From a bacterium (GTDB lineage Bacteria; Hydrothermota; Tepidihabitantia; SM23-42; JAOAFX01): a stretch of DNA of 64,000 nucleotides. A program made the translations under genes and the position numbers. The stretch is taken from the NCBI GenBank assembly GCA_036382775.1, contig DASVHD010000029.1, forward strand, positions 124,001-188,000, given 5' to 3'. The notes below the pieces were generated by a model. The model ran no database searches. It was not told the DNA's origin and saw only the letters and a program-made list of their open reading frames with translations. This document shows, one piece after another, positions 40,360 to 48,553 of this stretch; the stretch's first letter is position 1; every line of letters begins with the position of its first letter.

Positions 40360-41235
40360 ATGACTATCCTGCTTACGGGTTTCATTAAGAAGAGTATGAA
40401 ATACCTGATCCTGCTATTTTTTCTCTCTCAACCCCTTATGACAGAACCGATCTTTTATGACGACATGACCAATTTCCCTGATGGATGGACACTTTACGGG
40501 AATTATGGGTTTCATTGGGTCATGAGACCGGAGGGCCATTCCTCACCCTGGTGTTCGGCAGCTTGCTGCAGCACGGATTACTATAGTCACGGCGAAGATA
40601 TCTATATGGAACGATCAATCGACTTGTCTAATTGTTTGTCTGCTTCGCTTTCTTTCTGGTGGATGGTGATGACTGAAGCTACTTATGACTTTGTGGAGCT
40701 CCAATATTATACAAGTTCCTGGATTGGTGCTTGGCGTGAATCGGGCAATTATGGTTATTCTTGGTTTCAAAGGACAGTCGATATCCCGGTTGACGCCACA
40801 GCGATCAGATTTTGGTTTTGGTCAGATTACTCAGCATATGGCCATGGCGTATTTATTGATGATGTTCTTTTAGACGCTGCTATAATTGGAATAGAAGAGA
40901 GTAATCGACGATCAATAATCGAACCATTGGTTATACATATCTTCCCTAATCCATTTTCGGATCGGATGAATATTCAGTGTCGGGTGCAGGATGCACAGTG
41001 GGAAACGGCTGATATTTCTTTGTGGGTCTTTGATGTATCCGGGAAAAAAATCAAGGATCTATCTAAGGAATTGACATCCGGCATTTTAAGTCATTCACCT
41101 GAGGTTTTTTGGTATGGCGATGATGACACTGGCCGTAAACTTCCTGCCGGTGTTTACATTTGTCAATTAATTTTAAATTCCGCAGGGAAGACCAATGGAT
41201 TTACTGCTACAAAGAAGATCATAAAATTGAAATAA
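40360..41235 (+). CDS. secreted MAM/lectin-like protein with T9SS-like tail
   Basis: 291 residues: signal peptide, then an aromatic-rich jelly-roll-like domain (FYDDMTNFPDGW, HWVMRPEGHS, LSASLSFWWMV, IRFWFWSDYSAYGHGVFIDD) that resembles MAM/immune-type lectin folds, then a C-terminal sorting tail (IFPNPFSDRMNI, LWVFDVSGKKI, LPAGVYICQL, basic end KIIKLK). The start is ATG 40360 behind GGGAGG; an in-frame ATG 13 codons later (MKYLILLFFL) may be the true start of the signal peptide. It is probably exported and surface-bound. Confidence 0.83.
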   Translation: MTILLTGFIKKSMKYLILLFFLSQPLMTEPIFYDDMTNFPDGWTLYGNYGFHWVMRPEGHSSPWCSAACCSTDYYSHGEDIYMERSIDLSNCLSASLSFWWMVMTEATYDFVELQYYTSSWIGAWRESGNYGYSWFQRTVDIPVDATAIRFWFWSDYSAYGHGVFIDDVLLDAAIIGIEESNRRSIIEPLVIHIFPNPFSDRMNIQCRVQDAQWETADISLWVFDVSGKKIKDLSKELTSGILSHSPEVFWYGDDDTGRKLPAGVYICQLILNSAGKTNGFTATKKIIKLK

Positions 41236-41460
41236 TTATCGCTGGGAGCCGCATTCAGCTGGCGGCGTGTATTTCACGGAAGTACAATATGATACGCCAG
41301 GGGGAAGAAAAATAGGAGCGCAAAAGAAGATCGTGATCTGTCGATAAAGCGCAGCCGGCTGACGATCGGTTTTTATTAAATACGTGTAAAGCAAATCACG
41401 GACAGCATGTAATTTTTATCTGATCGAGGACTTTTCCCCATAACTCAATTACATAATAAC

Positions 41461-41510
41461 TTAATAACTTTATTTTGTTTTCAACGTGTAGTAGGTCAGT
41501 TTTTATCTGT
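41461..41510. repeat. GGCAGGTCAGTTTTGTC element, copy 5
   Basis: TTTGTTTTCAACGTGTAGTA, then GGTCAGTTTTTATCTG. Its end overlaps the last codons of the pirin gene on the other strand. Confidence 0.55.
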
Positions 41511-42357
41511 AGAAATTGTCGGCGATCTTGTCGGGGACCGTTCCTTTTATGAAGGTTCCTTCATCAAGCTCCTGAAATGCCTGCCTGAGCTCGGTCTTGG
41601 TATTCATGACTATCGGGCCTCCCCAGGCGATCGGTTCATTCAAGGGATCACCGGCGACAAGGAGGAATCTGCCGCTGCCGTTCACCAGGATCTCACCTTG
41701 TTCTTCAAGCAGAGCGCAGTTATTCGAAGCCACCTGTTTATCCCCGATGTTCACTGCTCCTTCATAAACGTAAATGAAAGAGGTTCTCTTTTCCGTAATG
41801 TGGGCGAACCTCCCGGATACGTGCACGTCGTAGTATTCGACATCGATAAACAGATTTTTTACCGGACCTTTCTGGTCCCTGATCGAACCGGCAATGACGT
41901 TAACGTTAACGTTCGCGCCATCCAATGAGGCGGAAGCGATCTCATGCTTTGTTATACCCATATATCTTGGCTTGGTCATCTTCTTAACCCGGGGTAGACT
42001 CACCCAGAGCTGAAACCCCATCATATTACCGTCGTATGGCCGGGGCATTTCCTGATGAATTATGCCGGAACCCGCAGTCATCCACTGTATGTCGCCGGAA
42101 CGTATGACTCCCGTATTGCCAATGCTGTCGCCGTGTTCCACTTCACCCCTGATCACGTAGGTGATCGTCTCGATCCCCCGGTGGGGATGCCACGGAAATC
42201 CTTTCATGTAGTCTTCGGGATCATCCGAGCCGAAATGATCCAGCAGTAGAAAGGGATCGAAATTCGGGATTTCGCCGGGTCCGAATACCCGCTTGAGCCT
42301 TACTCCCGCCCCTTCAAGCGTTGGCTTTGCGGTAATGATTGTCTTTACCTTTCTCAT
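41503..42357 (-). CDS. pirin family protein
   Basis: 284 residues of the bicupin pirin family. The N-terminal cupin has GFPWHPHRGIETITYVIRG (about 45-65), the metal histidines of HPHRG, and GSGIIHQEMP. The C-terminal pirin domain has VYEGAVNIG and LVAGDPLNEPIAWGGP. Some members are quercetin dioxygenases, others act with transcription factors. ATG 42357 has AGGA upstream; an open frame extends to 42387 from a TTG. The gene stands alone, convergent with the T9SS-tailed gene. Confidence 0.92.
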   Translation of the reverse strand: MRKVKTIITAKPTLEGAGVRLKRVFGPGEIPNFDPFLLLDHFGSDDPEDYMKGFPWHPHRGIETITYVIRGEVEHGDSIGNTGVIRSGDIQWMTAGSGIIHQEMPRPYDGNMMGFQLWVSLPRVKKMTKPRYMGITKHEIASASLDGANVNVNVIAGSIRDQKGPVKNLFIDVEYYDVHVSGRFAHITEKRTSFIYVYEGAVNIGDKQVASNNCALLEEQGEILVNGSGRFLLVAGDPLNEPIAWGGPIVMNTKTELRQAFQELDEGTFIKGTVPDKIADNFYR

Positions 42358-42588
42358 AGTTTCGATCCTGATACGATATTTGGACAACGCGATTTTGAGA
42401 ATTGTTTATGGATTTCTGCAGATAATATAATTACTCTAATTATGATTTTATTCAATTACGAATTACTCATGAACGGCACTCAATCAATTCCTCGAAATTA
42501 CGCAAGATACTGCATCAAAACCAACCAAACTCGGACTGTCCGCTATTTGTTCTTATAATCCCTAAATACCACACCGCCAGAATATCTA

Positions 42589-42630
42589 CTGAAATTATGG
42601 CGGATTTAAGGGCAATTCAACTTTTTCTGT
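42589..42630. repeat. CTGAAATTATG..TTTAAGGGCAA repeat, copy 2
   Basis: ACTGAAATTATGGCGGATTT, then AAGGGCAATTCAAC, just outside the last gene of the A+T-rich island. Confidence 0.6.
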
Positions 42631-42651
42631 TAGGGCGGATTTTTTTCTATA

Positions 42652-44298
42652 TTATGATATAAGTATCTTGAAAGCATCAGTAGTATTAATAATGGCAAAT
42701 GATTTATCTTCTGCTGCAAAACCTTTATATTTTTTATTTGCCTTTATCGCATTATTGAGATATGATAAAGCTTTTTCATTATCAGCATTCATCGCGAAAA
42801 TACATGCAATATTATAATTAGCGGAAGGATTAAATGGATTTATTTCGATGGCCTTTTGCAATGTATTTAGTGCAAGAGGCAAATCGGGTATTTCACCCTG
42901 TGTAATACCTAATTCTATATATGCATCTTCATTGTTTGGATTTAATGAAATGGCTTTATTTAAATAATCTAGTGATGACTTTATATCTCCCAGTTCTCTA
43001 CTTATATGACCATATGCTATATATAAAGCATCATTAGTAGGATTCAAGTGCTTGCCTTCATCTAAACAAGCAAGAGCAGATTCAAAATCTTTCTTGTCAG
43101 CATAAACTAGGCTCATTTCAATAAGAGGTTCAATATTATTTGGATCAATTTCTCGTGCTTTTCTAAAAAATTCTATAGCTTTATCATATTTACCCATTTC
43201 AGCATAGATAAACCCAATTTCAGTAAAAGGATGTGCTTCAATGTGAGTTAATGACATATACTGGTTAAAATAAGTAAGAGCATTATCATTATCTCCGATT
43301 TTGTGATAACAAAGCGCTAAGTTATAAAGAGCGCGTGAGAAGTTACTATCGATTTCCAATATCTTATGATAATGTGAAATTGCTTCAGTAAAATCATGCA
43401 TATAAAAATGTGAATGACCTTTTTCAAGTAGATTTCCTATTAATTCATCTGGTTGAAGTAAATTTGCTTCTTTAAGCAAATCAAAGGCACGTTTATCATT
43501 TGAAGCCAGAAGAATATAACGCACTAATTTTCTAAGCCAGAATTCATGTATATATGTACATGCTGCATTGTAATATAGTTCCAGATCATCTTGTGTAATT
43601 TTCTTTAATTCCTGCATAATTGCAGATTTTGTAACAATTTTGTTATCATTTATGTCTTTTATCTCATGCAAATATGGCGGTGTTGTTATCCCTTTTATTT
43701 CATATATTTTACCTTCAGTAAACGCAACCAAGACATCATTCGTACTACATATGTGTGCCAACTCACGGCAAACAAATATCTTTGAATGATAGCCAAGTCT
43801 TGAAATTCCCTCAATACGTTTGGCAAGATTAATAGAATATCCCTCTGATGTGTTTTGCCTTACAGGTGATTGATGCACCGAGAACATAACTGGACCAATA
43901 TTTATACCTATACCAATATCACGTGGTAATAACGCACACTTCATCCTTGCTTTATTATAATTCGATATTAACCACAGCAACTTAAGTCCAAAAGCAAGGC
44001 GTACTGCTTGCTGCACATCTTTTATTATACTTGCTTTATTTACCGGAACTGCCCAATAATTATCTGTAGCGACATCAAGACCAGAATGCAAAATCAAACA
44101 CAATTCGTCTCCACGAATTGTTATTTCGATTTCATTTGATGAATATTCGTTAGTAGGAAATAATATAGAACAAGCTGCTGCACAAGTATTATGAAATTCT
44201 GAAATTATTTTATCATATTCCACAATATTACAATTGTTTGATATTTCTGAACATCCTATGATATCAGCAAATAATACAACAGATTGTCTAACACCCAT
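42652..44298 (-). CDS. class III nucleotide cyclase-like domain with TPRs
   Basis: 548 residues. The first 170 form a class III adenylate/guanylate cyclase-like domain: VVLFADIIGCSE with metal Asp12, TIRGDELCLIL with second metal Asp64, GIGINIGPVMF, and SINLAKRIEG with transition-state Asn157 and Arg161. The lysine that usually precedes the second motif and fixes the purine is not seen (Thr-Ile-Arg-Gly-Asp). A linker and about eight TPRs (280-530) follow. It may make a cyclic nucleotide under control of a protein bound to the TPRs, or be a degenerate sensor. It is the first and most A+T-rich gene of the island, with a perfect promoter (44360-44387). Confidence 0.82.
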   Translation of the reverse strand: MGVRQSVVLFADIIGCSEISNNCNIVEYDKIISEFHNTCAAACSILFPTNEYSSNEIEITIRGDELCLILHSGLDVATDNYWAVPVNKASIIKDVQQAVRLAFGLKLLWLISNYNKARMKCALLPRDIGIGINIGPVMFSVHQSPVRQNTSEGYSINLAKRIEGISRLGYHSKIFVCRELAHICSTNDVLVAFTEGKIYEIKGITTPPYLHEIKDINDNKIVTKSAIMQELKKITQDDLELYYNAACTYIHEFWLRKLVRYILLASNDKRAFDLLKEANLLQPDELIGNLLEKGHSHFYMHDFTEAISHYHKILEIDSNFSRALYNLALCYHKIGDNDNALTYFNQYMSLTHIEAHPFTEIGFIYAEMGKYDKAIEFFRKAREIDPNNIEPLIEMSLVYADKKDFESALACLDEGKHLNPTNDALYIAYGHISRELGDIKSSLDYLNKAISLNPNNEDAYIELGITQGEIPDLPLALNTLQKAIEINPFNPSANYNIACIFAMNADNEKALSYLNNAIKANKKYKGFAAEDKSFAIINTTDAFKILIS

Positions 44299-44319
44299 AA
44301 ACGAACCTCCTATATTTTT

Positions 44320-44338
44320 AAAACAGGATTGCTGTTTT
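44320..44338 (-). promoter_or_regulatory. leader hairpin of the cyclase-TPR gene
   Basis: AAAACAG and CTGTTTT form a perfect 7-base stem around a 5-base loop in the mRNA leader, between the promoter and the ribosome site. Confidence 0.35.
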
Positions 44339-44359
44339 CTATAATAATCTATATATTTT

Positions 44360-44387
44360 ATTATATTGACCTTTAATGTGATGTCAA
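44360..44387 (-). promoter_or_regulatory. consensus promoter of the cyclase-TPR gene
   Basis: TTGACA, 16 bases, TATAAT on the minus strand. Confidence 0.75.
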
Positions 44388-44496
44388 GCGTACAATATTA
44401 TATATGCGTAAGCAACACTTACGAGATGTCTACTATATGCTCTGATACCAAATTTTATTTATGTTAATTTCATGTTTTACAAATCTAGCAATTGAT

Positions 44497-45042
44497 TTAT
44501 TTTTCATCGCTTCCGTGGTCCTTTTTAAGATTTTTACCCAATATTATCGTACTCCAATCTTCCAAACCACGGCTACCCTTATTATAGACTTTAACTGCGT
44601 TGATCATATCAACCAATTGTTCACGCGGTAATTTTGAAAATGATGCAATAAGTGAGTAAATTGCTTTCTGCCTTGAGCTAGTATTGATTTTTGACAAATT
44701 ATGTTCTACAGCAAACTCCCTAATATCTCCAAGTGTAGGCAATACTCTTCTTTCAATTAAATCTTGAAAAAGCTCTGATAAAATGCCACGTATATTTGAA
44801 TCTACATTATTAAGCATTACTGGTAAATAAAGACTTGACTGTTTTATTAAAGTATGACCTTTTCTTTTTTTTCTTTTCTGTCGATATGGTAAATTAATTG
44901 CCATTTGTGCTAATATAGGAGGGAAATATTGAATTATTTCTTTTGATGAAAGAGATGTTGAGAGTGCTTTAAATGTCTCAGGACCATACTTCTTAAATAG
45001 ATGTATTAAATCAACTAATAAATCAATTTCATCGGCTTTCAC
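44497..45042 (-). CDS. unknown partner of ParA
   Basis: 181 residues, charged and helical, with no signal peptide or membrane segment. Segments such as RQKRKKRKGH (basic, about 54-63) could bind nucleic acid. The start overlaps the ParA stop by four bases (45039-45042). In ParA pairs the second gene is often a ParB-like or cargo adaptor; no ParB motif is visible. Unknown family. Confidence 0.65.
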   Translation of the reverse strand: MKADEIDLLVDLIHLFKKYGPETFKALSTSLSSKEIIQYFPPILAQMAINLPYRQKRKKRKGHTLIKQSSLYLPVMLNNVDSNIRGILSELFQDLIERRVLPTLGDIREFAVEHNLSKINTSSRQKAIYSLIASFSKLPREQLVDMINAVKVYNKGSRGLEDWSTIILGKNLKKDHGSDEK

Positions 45043-45887
45043 AAGTCTATCCTTTCTGCAAATTCTACTGCAAAGCTATGAAATCTATTTGCTTGATAAG
45101 ACCGTGCATATGTAGTACTAAATATTGGTTTACCTTCCCGAGCACCTTTAGGATATGAGCGAGAAAAACTTACTTCTGCTTTAAATACATACCATCCATA
45201 TTTTGCAGCAACAGACTTTACTTCCCTTTTAGATTTAACCTCTTCTGGTATATAGTCAGATGAATGATTGAACACTATTCCCGCAAGTGAAAGTTTATGA
45301 CTTGCATATGGACCTTCCTCAAATTCCTGCATGGACCGAACAAGTAATGGCAATCCTATAGTAGATAAAAATTCCGGTTTTACGGGTACCAGTACGTAGT
45401 CACTTGTCAAATAAGCTGCAGTGGTAAGTACAGATTCTGTAGGTGCACAATCTAACAGTATCAAATCATATTTATCCTCAATTTTAACAATAAGTTTCGC
45501 AAGAAGACTTTCTTTCTGTCCTGGATTGCGCAAGGAATAAGCTAGTTCTAAGCGCGAAGGTATTAAATCAATCCGGCTGCCATCCGGATATTCAACAACA
45601 TTAAATAATACGGACTGTGGATCAAGTGGTTCAGATGACGACTTACCAGGTGAGTGCGTTTGCTGTTCAAATATTTCCCATATAGTTGGGATATTTTTAG
45701 CAATTATTGTTTGATATTTACGGACACCAATCAGATATTGACTTGCATTAAATTGCGGATCCAGATCAACAACAAGCACTTTCTTATCCCACTTGCGAAG
45801 CCCTGCAAACTGCCATGCTAAATTAATAGCTAACGTAGATTTACCAACACCACCTTTCATATTGATTATCGATACTTTTTTAGCCAT
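45039..45887 (-). CDS. ParA/MinD-type ATPase
   Basis: 282 residues of the deviant Walker A ATPase family: NMKGGVGKSTLAIN (10-23), KVLVVDLDPQFNASQYL, YDLILLDCAPTES, and DYVLVPVKPEFLSTIGLPLL. It lacks an extra N-terminal HTH. Such proteins place plasmids, chromosomes or protein assemblies. The second gene of the pair, not ParB, follows with a four-base overlap. The location in an A+T-rich block suggests plasmid or island origin rather than the chromosomal parAB of this genome. Confidence 0.92.
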   Translation of the reverse strand: MAKKVSIINMKGGVGKSTLAINLAWQFAGLRKWDKKVLVVDLDPQFNASQYLIGVRKYQTIIAKNIPTIWEIFEQQTHSPGKSSSEPLDPQSVLFNVVEYPDGSRIDLIPSRLELAYSLRNPGQKESLLAKLIVKIEDKYDLILLDCAPTESVLTTAAYLTSDYVLVPVKPEFLSTIGLPLLVRSMQEFEEGPYASHKLSLAGIVFNHSSDYIPEEVKSKREVKSVAAKYGWYVFKAEVSFSRSYPKGAREGKPIFSTTYARSYQANRFHSFAVEFAERIDL

Positions 45888-45916
45888 ATTAACCTCCAGT
45901 AGAATATATCCGTAGA

Positions 45917-45944
45917 AACATAACTAATTTTTATCCGATGTCAA
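45917..45944 (-). promoter_or_regulatory. promoter of the ParA gene pair
   Basis: TTGACA, 16 bases, TATGTT on the minus strand, 29 bases before ATG 45887. Confidence 0.45.
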
Positions 45945-46055
45945 GATAGTATGCCGCATGCGAGGTATGAATATTTTAATTTGCTCCAGTATAATTTTTT
46001 CATAATACACTGGCATTCTAAGATATATGAATTATCTGTCATATATCATGTGATT

Positions 46056-46844
46056 TTAAACAACATATTTACCGCTATGCAGTTTTTTTAATTCTTCTGG
46101 TTTAGCGACAAAAACATTAGTGCCATGCTTAATGTATACGCGCCCATCAAACTGATACACATCACTTTGGTTCCAGGGAGAGATGCAAATCAAAAAAATT
46201 TTATGGCCTACCACGTCTTTTTCTATGATTTTTACAGCCAGTGCTGGAGAAATATTATTTCTTATACTATTTTGTAAGCGTTGATCGAACACCTGCCTTC
46301 TCATGTCTGCATTACCAATGGCGCCATCGTCCTCTACACCATAGAAAATTAAACCACCAAGGCGTGTATTAGCAAAGGCACAAATTTCCTTTGATAAAAT
46401 ACGCATATCTACACCTGCTCTTTTAAATTCATAAAGCTGATCTTCTCCAGAATTACAAATATCCAATATTTCTTTTTCAACTGGAATGGAAACTCCTTTT
46501 ATATTCCTAACGCCTTTCTTCGACATCTTATTTTCTTGAGAAACAGGAAGTTTTGTGGGATGTCTAAAATAAGATTTCGAGAGATGTTTAAGCAATGGAA
46601 CCTTTTCGTAAATAATTGAATTGTTCTTCTTTATTATTTTACCTCCATCCGTTTTTTTGTAAATTATTAATTCTAAATCTCGCATTTTTTGCAGAGATTG
46701 AAGGACTGCAATTAATGATTTCCCGCTCTTTCGTGCTATTTCTTTTGCAGATCTTTTCCCATTAACCAGATCAAAAATCATCATACGCACAGGTGCCTTT
46801 GAAAATAATAATCTCGCACGTCCTACAAGTTCCTGTAAATTCAT
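46056..46844 (-). CDS. winged-helix plus AlbA_2 (Schlafen-type) protein
   Basis: 262 residues. The N-terminal third looks like a winged helix (RSAKEIARKSGKSLIAVLQS, then LQKMRDLELIIYKK). The C-terminal half (about 125-250) is an AlbA_2/Schlafen-type domain: EDQLYEFKRAGVD, SKEICAFANTRLGGLIFYGV and FLICISPWNQ. AlbA_2 domains occur in regulators and in defence or RNA-cleaving proteins. It is the third gene of a unit with two small HTH-like genes, the ribosome site (AGGGA) being weak. Confidence 0.85.
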   Translation of the reverse strand: MNLQELVGRARLLFSKAPVRMMIFDLVNGKRSAKEIARKSGKSLIAVLQSLQKMRDLELIIYKKTDGGKIIKKNNSIIYEKVPLLKHLSKSYFRHPTKLPVSQENKMSKKGVRNIKGVSIPVEKEILDICNSGEDQLYEFKRAGVDMRILSKEICAFANTRLGGLIFYGVEDDGAIGNADMRRQVFDQRLQNSIRNNISPALAVKIIEKDVVGHKIFLICISPWNQSDVYQFDGRVYIKHGTNVFVAKPEELKKLHSGKYVV

Positions 46845-46868
46845 TCCCTGGTCTTGCTGCTTTTATTA

Positions 46869-47060
46869 TTATTTTGACCGCGAAGGGACCATACGCGTGA
46901 TTACACTTGGATCAATATTAAGCGCTTGAGCAATATCTTTTGATTTTATCCCTTGTTTAATTAAGGCTAAGATCAAAATACGCTTTATATCCTTAAGTTC
47001 ATCAGTTACAGCACGAATGTTGTTTGTTGAAGATTTGCGGTTTTTTTTGGATTTAGCCAT
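46869..47060 (-). CDS. small HTH protein
   Basis: 63 residues: a basic N-terminus (MAKSKKNRKSS) followed by a helix-turn-helix (GIKSKDIAQALNIDPSVITR) typical of sigma-region-4/RepL style domains. AAAGGAG precedes the start, and it overlaps the gene before it by 8 bases. It could regulate the AlbA_2 gene that follows by 24 bases. Confidence 0.72.
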   Translation of the reverse strand: MAKSKKNRKSSTNNIRAVTDELKDIKRILILALIKQGIKSKDIAQALNIDPSVITRMVPSRSK

Positions 47061-47271
47061 TTTTTGCTCCTTTCTTTTTAATAATCTTAGAAAAATAGGT
47101 TATACGCCGCATTTCAATACCAAGGATTTCTCTTATTTTATGTTTCGGTAGATCTCTATCAATAAGATCTACGATTAACTCGACTTCTATTAAATCTACA
47201 ATTCTATCCAATAGTTTTATAAGCTTCATTTCTACTGTTGAATATTTCGGTTTTTTAGCTACTTTTAACAT
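47053..47271 (-). CDS. small charged protein with possible HTH
   Basis: 72 residues, highly charged. VDLIEVELIVDLIDRDLPKH is followed by KIREILGIEMRRITYFSKII, which may form a minimal HTH. AGGAGG precedes the start. It heads the three-gene unit under the promoter at 47446-47473, behind a leader of about 170 bases. Family not recognised. Confidence 0.6.
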   Translation of the reverse strand: MLKVAKKPKYSTVEMKLIKLLDRIVDLIEVELIVDLIDRDLPKHKIREILGIEMRRITYFSKIIKKKGAKNG

Positions 47272-47641
47272 ATTTTCATTCCTCCTCTATTTTTGTAGCG
47301 AAACCAGCCTATCCACAATATGTACCTATCTATTTCTTAACAGTGCGATGCTGCTCAGCGTAATGGCAGGAAGTGTTTTTCGCTGGGTTCTGGCAGACAG
47401 GTTGGCTTTTTTTTTCTTCATTTCTCTACCCTTCCCTATTTCATGATTATATACGCTCTATGAACTAAGTCAATCAGTATTTTCCCCTATATTGACTTAA
47501 GGCTAGAGATCGTGGCATTTAAAAGTATTGGCAATTTTCCCATTTTGACCATACTCACCCCCATGTTATCAAAAAATCAAAATCCAATCGTAAACGAATG
47601 TTAATTCTGAGTGGCAAAAAGGCTCTGCAAAAGCAATTAAA
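47272..47641. other. long leader and spacer region in the island
   Basis: No gene is seen. It holds the 168-base leader of the small-HTH/AlbA_2 unit, with an A9 run on the minus strand (47409-47417), the promoter, and about 170 bases of spacer after the HNH gene stop. Confidence 0.6.
47446..47473 (-). promoter_or_regulatory. promoter of the small-HTH/AlbA_2 unit
   Basis: TTGACT, 16 bases, TATAAT on the minus strand. Confidence 0.7.
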
Positions 47642-48553
47642 TTAGAAATTTCTAAATATTTGATATCGTTTCCCCAATAATGTTTTATCTGGATATGATT
47701 GTTTTTCATTAGGTAAAATAATACTACCTCCATCCATTTTTTGCAACCCATAATTTAACATCAGGCCATCTTCCTCATCTAGAACATCCTGTCTCACATG
47801 AACACGATAATCAGGGGATATGCCAATAATATAATTATCAAAGGCCGCATGATGCAGTTTGCACATGGCAATACCGTTTGAAACAATGGGCAATCCTTCG
47901 GGCTCCGGATCGGGAATTATATGCGCTGCATCAAGAAGTTCGTCATGCCGCAGCTTGCAACACGCACATTGATTTCCATAGGCATCTAACACATGAATAC
48001 GGAAATTATGTTGATGCAGTCTTATCCTTACCTCAGCGGTCATATAAGCCCGCCGATCTTCTTTATCATATGCAAAATCATGAGCATCAGTATTCTTGTC
48101 CATATCTTTGAATACGTTAATATTATCCACCGCGACTGTAAAGGTTAATTTTGCGGGATCATCAGCAACAATAAATACCGGCCATATTACCTCGTACTGA
48201 CCTGGTTTTAAGCCAACAAAATAAATCAATGGGGTTTTTGAAGTCATCGCTTGTCGTAATCCCCGATTATCCTTATGGTTAGGATCATTGCCCCGATATC
48301 GATAATATAGATAATCCCCCTTTTTATAAATATCATCGTAAGGCCCTGAAGGTGTTGTTGTTATGGATAATGGTAATTCAAATACTTTCGGCTTAAATAT
48401 CCCCTGGGGTCCCAGCAAAGGAATCCTTGTATCACCTACATTGAAGCCTTCTTCCAATAATTTACGCGGTAAAGTATTTGGAAACAACAAAAGCTGTTGT
48501 TTTAGCCATTCGAATACTTTTAATCTTAATCGTATATCTGGTATATTACTCAT
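47642..48553 (-). CDS. HNH nuclease with putative DNA-modification reader domain
   Basis: 303 residues. The C-terminal third is an HNH nuclease of the HNH_2 type: CACCKLRHDELLDAAHIIPD (Cys196, Cys199, His211), SNGIAMCKLHHAAFDN (Asn226, Cys231, His234-His235). The N-terminal half is a beta-rich domain with PLLGPQGIFKPKVFELPLSI, YLYYRYRGND and PLIYFVGLKPGQYEVIWPVF. It is common in front of HNH and resembles SRA/YDG-like readers of modified bases in type IV restriction enzymes. The start overlaps the upstream HNH gene by 8 bases. A restriction role is likely; modification specificity is not visible. Confidence 0.85.
   Translation of the reverse strand: MSNIPDIRLRLKVFEWLKQQLLLFPNTLPRKLLEEGFNVGDTRIPLLGPQGIFKPKVFELPLSITTTPSGPYDDIYKKGDYLYYRYRGNDPNHKDNRGLRQAMTSKTPLIYFVGLKPGQYEVIWPVFIVADDPAKLTFTVAVDNINVFKDMDKNTDAHDFAYDKEDRRAYMTAEVRIRLHQHNFRIHVLDAYGNQCACCKLRHDELLDAAHIIPDPEPEGLPIVSNGIAMCKLHHAAFDNYIIGISPDYRVHVRQDVLDEEDGLMLNYGLQKMDGGSIILPNEKQSYPDKTLLGKRYQIFRNF

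Noticed and set aside
42652-44298. Cyclase gene as part of a Pycsar or CBASS system
   Set aside because: There is no effector with a cyclic-nucleotide-binding, TIR or membrane domain next to it; the neighbours are a ParA pair.
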